In this document: one piece after another, positions 29,760 through 32,745 of the stretch
How the letters are laid out: every line of letters starts with the position of its first letter
Numbering within the stretch: position 1 is the stretch's first letter
Source of the DNA: a virus
Length of the DNA: 32,745 bases
Virus record (IMG/VR): IMGVR_UViG_3300042472_000278
Coordinates: 1 to 32,745 of that record
Direction: 5' to 3' (one strand)
Program-made: the position numbers and the translations under genes
The notes under the pieces: model-generated
Told to the model about the DNA's origin: nothing
Seen by the model: only the letters and a program-made list of their open reading frames with translations
Databases searched by the model: none

Positions 29760-30365
29760 TTATTTGTTGTTGTAAATAGTGTTTAAAATTCTATCTCTTG
29801 AAGATAGTGTTTGATTAGAAGCTAATTTAATGTGCTTAACTTCGTTTTTATTTTCAGGATTGAAAGTAATAGGTTTTGGAGTTTCCTCTAAAACTACTTC
29901 TTTAACCTCCTCTTTTAGTTTTAACTGTTCTTTAAGTTCAGTAATTTCTCTCTTTAATTCTTCCATGTCCGAGAAATACGTTTCTTTAGATACTGTTTCA
30001 ACTGTTTTCTTTGCCGTTTGTGGTGCTTCAACTGATGCTTCAACGGGAACTTCTTCCGTTGGCTGCTCCATTGGTGCTTCTTCTTCTTTTGCTTCAGGCG
30101 TTTTAATCTCTCCAATGATACCATCTTCGTAGATTTCTAACATATTACCGTCTTCTAATTCATATTCGCCAATAGGTAAAGGAACGTTTCCATTTTCAGA
30201 AACAATAAATATTTCTTTTCCAACCTCTAATGAATCGAATTCTAAAACAGTAACACCGTCAGCAAGTTTCATTTGTGCCAATTTAATTTCCATTTCTTCT
30301 AACTTTAATTTAACGCTGAATTTTTGCTCTAAAAACTCTCTAACGCTTTTTAATTTATCTTTCAT
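29760..30365 (-). CDS. Candidate capsid scaffold protein
   Basis: This 201-residue protein begins MKDKLKSVREFLEQKFSVKL. A helical N-terminus is followed by an acidic, Pro/Ala/Glu-rich linker (EAKEEEAPMEQPTEEVPVEA). A coiled coil comes next (SDMEELKREITELKEQLKLK), and the end is basic (SRDRILNTIYNNK). The acidic coiled coil with a basic C-terminal tip, placed just before the capsid gene and after the protease, is typical of scaffold proteins that bind capsid subunits inside the prohead. No motif names it directly. Confidence 0.7.
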   Translation of the reverse strand: MKDKLKSVREFLEQKFSVKLKLEEMEIKLAQMKLADGVTVLEFDSLEVGKEIFIVSENGNVPLPIGEYELEDGNMLEIYEDGIIGEIKTPEAKEEEAPMEQPTEEVPVEASVEAPQTAKKTVETVSKETYFSDMEELKREITELKEQLKLKEEVKEVVLEETPKPITFNPENKNEVKHIKLASNQTLSSRDRILNTIYNNK

Positions 30366-30405
30366 TATTCTTTAAACGTTTAGTTAATTACTCTGTTATA
30401 TATAC

Positions 30406-30606
30406 TTAACCTCTAGCTACGGTTATTGTACGTTCTACATTCGTGTTTGTAACGTTTGAAATTGTATGTTGTTGTAATGCTCCAATTCCTTGTGCTTGTA
30501 AAGTTCCATCACAACATTCTTTTGAATATGTGCCATCCTCACAAATGCAACCTCTATTGCCACCTTGTGGACTTGTAAGGCTTTCTGTTTTCTTTTTTCT
30601 TCCCAT
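30406..30606 (-). CDS. Small Cys-rich protein, 66 residues
   Basis: The protein begins MGRKKKTESLTSPQGGNRGC, with four cysteines in GCICEDGTYSKECCDG. A polar C-terminus follows (NVTNTNVERTITVARG). The Cys group could bind a metal or form cross-links. I recall similar short proteins of unknown function in head clusters of Bacteroidota phages. It lies between the 176-residue gene, which it overlaps by one base, and the scaffold. Confidence 0.65.
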   Translation of the reverse strand: MGRKKKTESLTSPQGGNRGCICEDGTYSKECCDGTLQAQGIGALQQHTISNVTNTNVERTITVARG

Positions 30607-31136
30607 TATATTTCTGTTATTATAAAATTTAAATGTACTAATGTTATATTGTTTAAACTTTGATTTTTAACCCATACCTCTATGTAATCGTTTTGTGCCA
30701 ATTCAACAATTGCTTGAATGGTTACAGTCGTAGCCTTTCCACTACTTGAACAAGTTGCATCCATTTCACTAGAATCTACTATTACACCATTTTTAAAGAA
30801 TGCAAAGTTTAAGACATTATTGTTTCCACTTGTAACCGATATAGAACTCTCTATTTTACAGTTTCTAATTGTGTTTAAGTTTGTAACTCTATTATTAGTA
30901 TGCTGAAAATTATCGTTGTAAATACCTAATGTTGTAGTAGTTCCTAACTTATAAAAGTTAGTTGTTGTAATAGTTGTTACGCTTGTCCCTAAATGGTCAT
31001 AATAATTTAAAAACGAATTAAATTTACTTCTTAATATTCGTTTAAGTTCATCGCTCCCATCGTCAAAATAAATATAATCTGTACTCTCTATGTGAGTAGT
31101 ATCCTTATACCTTATATAATGTGGATACTTACTCAT
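30606..31136 (-). CDS. Unrecognised head-cluster protein, 176 residues
   Basis: The protein begins MSKYPHYIRYKDTTHIESTD. The N-terminal third is polar with DDGSDELKR. The remainder is beta-rich (VTTITTTNFYKLGTTTTLGI, then a VTSGNNNVLNFAFFKNGVIV stretch), similar to jelly-roll trimeric decoration or TNF-like domains of small capsid accessory proteins. A decoration protein on the capsid surface is a possible role, placed between the protease and capsid genes. It is not a clear family match. Confidence 0.6.
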   Translation of the reverse strand: MSKYPHYIRYKDTTHIESTDYIYFDDGSDELKRILRSKFNSFLNYYDHLGTSVTTITTTNFYKLGTTTTLGIYNDNFQHTNNRVTNLNTIRNCKIESSISVTSGNNNVLNFAFFKNGVIVDSSEMDATCSSSGKATTVTIQAIVELAQNDYIEVWVKNQSLNNITLVHLNFIITEI

Positions 31137-31704
31137 TAATTAAGTTTTCTATTTCTTTGATTAATTCGTCTACTTGTTCACTCGCTTTAACATCAGCTTC
31201 TTTATATTTACCCTCAATTGAGAAACCTTTGTACTCTCCATTCTTAACTCGTACCCACTCGCTATCGTTGTAAACTTTCATTTTTACAATCCAACTTCCT
31301 ACGGGTGCGTTAAGTTTATAAATATTTGATTTGTCTTGTTTAGAATCTTCTACAATCCAACTTTCAATAACGCTAACTCCTTCAACGTCTCTTTCGTGTT
31401 GTGACGTAATTTTATTTAGGTTAAGATTCTTCATGAAAAGTTCATTTGTCTTTTCAATAGTTTGAGCCGTGAAATAAATGTTAAACTCCTCTCCGTCTAC
31501 GTTTCTATAAATCTTTTTGTCAGGAACTAAAGCAATACCGACAACCTCTCTCTTTTCTTCGTTGGTTACCTTTAACTCAATCTCATGACTAGACAAATAA
31601 ATAAAGTCCTCTTGAATTGCAGGTTTATCTACTAATGAAATCGCAAACACTCCGTCTACGTTTTCATCTTTAATTATCATTTCAATATCTTCTAACTTTT
31701 TCAT
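31129..31704 (-). CDS. Prohead protease, XkdF-like (peptidase S78_2 type)
   Basis: This 191-residue enzyme trims head proteins during maturation. It has the pattern of XkdF-type serine proteases: an N-terminal 'I..E.v.GVFAISLVD.PAI' segment (DGVFAISLVDKPAI at 17-30). The catalytic region follows, with ITSQHERDVEGVSVIESWIV, in which His103 and Ser115 are the expected catalytic pair. SWIVKMKVYND comes next, and FSIEGKYKE sits near the end. I choose ATG 31704, 5 bases past the tape measure stop. ATG 31722 (six residues longer) is possible. It is encoded ahead of the candidate scaffold and capsid, the usual order for head maturation genes. Confidence 0.8.
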   Translation of the reverse strand: MKKLEDIEMIIKDENVDGVFAISLVDKPAIQEDFIYLSSHEIELKVTNEEKREVVGIALVPDKKIYRNVDGEEFNIYFTAQTIEKTNELFMKNLNLNKITSQHERDVEGVSVIESWIVEDSKQDKSNIYKLNAPVGSWIVKMKVYNDSEWVRVKNGEYKGFSIEGKYKEADVKASEQVDELIKEIENLINE

Positions 31705-31708
31705 AACT

Positions 31709-32745
31709 CTAAAACGTTGCATTTCTTAATCTGTTTCTATCTAATTGTTGTTGACTTGTCATGTCGCTACTTACAACATACGCCTGAATAGGCGACCCTA
31801 ATTGACCTAATTGGTTTTGCCCGTTATTACCTACTATATTAAAGTTTGGTGTTATTACTCCTTGTGTCATGTTGTTGTTTGGGGTGCTTGGATTATTACC
31901 GCCACCGCCTGATTTACCCGTGTCAAAACCTCCGAACTGTGTACCTGCAATTTTAGCAATTGAAACGGCACCACTCGCTGCAGCCATACCAGCTTCAATA
32001 AAACGTCCAAAAGGCAAAGGATTTTTAGTTGCTAACGCTGCCGTAATAGCTTGAGCCGTATTTACAACCGCTGAACTTAATGATAAAGCCTTGTTAATTT
32101 TAAATTGTCTACGTGCGTCCTTTTCGTTATTAGCAGTAAATAATGTCATAGCGTCCTGAAGTATTCCAATAGCATTAGACGCCATCTCTACTCGTTGACG
32201 TTGGTTTGTTTTTGCTTTCTCTAATTCGTCTGCATCTAACTGTTCTTTTTCCTTTCTGTACTTCGCTTCAATTGCCGCTATTTCGCCCTCTGTAAGTTCT
32301 TTATTTTGTAGTAGTATATATCTTTCAAGTTCTAAAGAATCTTTTTTAGCTTGTAGGTTGTTTGCATCCTCAATTAATTTAGCTTCAATAAAACCTTTTG
32401 CATTGTCGTAGATGTCTTGTTCTGCTTTGGCTGCTGCTTCCTTTCTATCCGCTTGTTCTTTGTTTCGTCTCTCTCTTGCCGCTTCACCTATTCTAGTAAT
32501 TTCATCATCTAACTCTTCTTGAGCCTTTTTTACTGCATCGTTGTACTCTTTTTCTTGTCTTATTCTCTCCTCTTTTGCTTCTTTAGCTGCTGCTATTCTT
32601 TTTTGTTTTGCTTCTTGTGCTCGTTTGTTTGCTTCTTGTTGTTTTTGTTTTGCTTCCTCTAAATCTTTTTTATCTTCTTCGTCTTGCTTTTGTTTTTGTT
32701 GTGTTTTAAAGCTTATGTTTTCAATTCTTAATTTATCATTAAGTT
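31709..32745 (-). CDS. Tail tape measure protein, C-terminal part (runs off window end)
   Basis: This frame is open from 32745 down to a TAG at 31709. It begins inside the 127-base stretch shared with 364-490, in the same reading frame as the N-terminal part. Joined there, 1418-364 plus 32618-31709 gives 1965 bases, that is 654 residues. The first half is Lys/Glu/Ala/Arg coiled coil. The second half holds short hydrophobic helices (SLSSAVVNTAQAITAALATK) and a Gly-rich linker (GKSGGGGNN). The tail, ending RLRNATF, is Gln/Asn-rich. The internal ATG at 32185 is not the start because the coiled coil upstream is continuous. The stop lies 4 bases before the ATG of the prohead protease gene. At about 1.5 angstrom per residue the joined protein predicts a tail near 100 nm. 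Confidence 0.85.
   Translation of the reverse strand, partial: LNDKLRIENISFKTQQKQKQDEEDKKDLEEAKQKQQEANKRAQEAKQKRIAAAKEAKEERIRQEKEYNDAVKKAQEELDDEITRIGEAARERRNKEQADRKEAAAKAEQDIYDNAKGFIEAKLIEDANNLQAKKDSLELERYILLQNKELTEGEIAAIEAKYRKEKEQLDADELEKAKTNQRQRVEMASNAIGILQDAMTLFTANNEKDARRQFKINKALSLSSAVVNTAQAITAALATKNPLPFGRFIEAGMAAASGAVSIAKIAGTQFGGFDTGKSGGGGNNPSTPNNNMTQGVITPNFNIVGNNGQNQLGQLGSPIQAYVVSSDMTSQQQLDRNRLRNATF
32619..32745. repeat. 127-base exact repeat, copy 2 (window end)
   Basis: This is the second copy of 364-490. Because the matching copy is internal and not at base 1, the window is one full circle plus a 363-base side branch (1-363). Confidence 0.9.

Noticed and set aside
31709-32185. A separate 158-residue gene starting at the ATG at 32185
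   Set aside because: The frame is open upstream to 32745 and joins the tape measure coiled coil in frame, so the ATG is internal.
1-32745. The 127-base match as a true direct terminal repeat
   Set aside because: The first copy is at 364-490, not at base 1, and lies inside a gene. A terminal repeat would sit at both ends.
1-32745. CRISPR array, tRNA genes, insertion sequences, integrase, retron or reverse transcriptase (diversity-generating element)
   Set aside because: No regularly spaced repeats, cloverleaf, transposase, integrase or reverse transcriptase motifs were found on either strand. The tape measure variation therefore has no sign of a diversity-generating retroelement.

Overview
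The window is an almost complete genome of a tailed phage (siphovirus type) that infects a member of the Bacteroidota, probably a flavobacterium-like host. Every supported gene lies on the minus strand and coding is very dense, with many ATGA or TAATG stop/start overlaps. The DNA is strongly AT-rich. Clear Shine-Dalgarno sites are generally missing. Several gene groups are preceded by TATATTTG, the Bacteroidota -7 promoter element (TAnnTTTG). The last 127 bases (32619-32745) repeat 364-490 exactly, inside the tape measure gene. Joining the two copies gives a circle of about 32,255 bp and a complete in-frame 654-residue tape measure protein. Bases 1-363 are then a second, divergent version of that gene's 3' half.

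Layout, read in the direction of transcription (high to low coordinates). Lysis and replication start: candidate holins and an M15 endolysin (23672-22633), a terminator, then a promoter and a recombination/SSB-like unit (22500-20087). This unit contains two unrecognised small genes bounded by palindromes (21211-21928). After a terminator and another promoter comes a run of small early genes starting with a DnaA domain IV-like protein (19936-17160), followed by a terminator and a metallophosphoesterase (17083-15965). A promoter at 15410 begins a short structured RNA whose two hairpin loops are complementary and whose 3' hairpin is a terminator. Behind it are a DUF3820-like protein, a replication initiator/helicase loader, a primase-helicase, a C5-cytosine methyltransferase and NinG (15294-9913).

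A probably leaderless promoter at 9895 leads through two small genes to a sigma-factor-like protein. That gene lies directly upstream of the packaging and tail region: small and large terminase, a tail assembly chaperone pair with a -1 frameshift site (T9 run at 6192-6200), tail completion proteins, two large baseplate/hub-type proteins and the tape measure protein. Across the circle junction the order continues with head genes: an XkdF-type prohead protease, a candidate scaffold, the major capsid protein followed by a strong terminator, a candidate tail tube protein and terminator, a portal fused to a MuF-like domain, and a connector. Appendage genes and the lysis genes follow.

I see no integrase, tRNA, CRISPR array or insertion sequence. 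The genome looks lytic, though a small HTH protein (18811-18578) means a repressor cannot be fully excluded. No stretch over 300 bases lacks a gene. The longest non-coding stretch is 15295-15505, which holds the structured RNA and its promoter.
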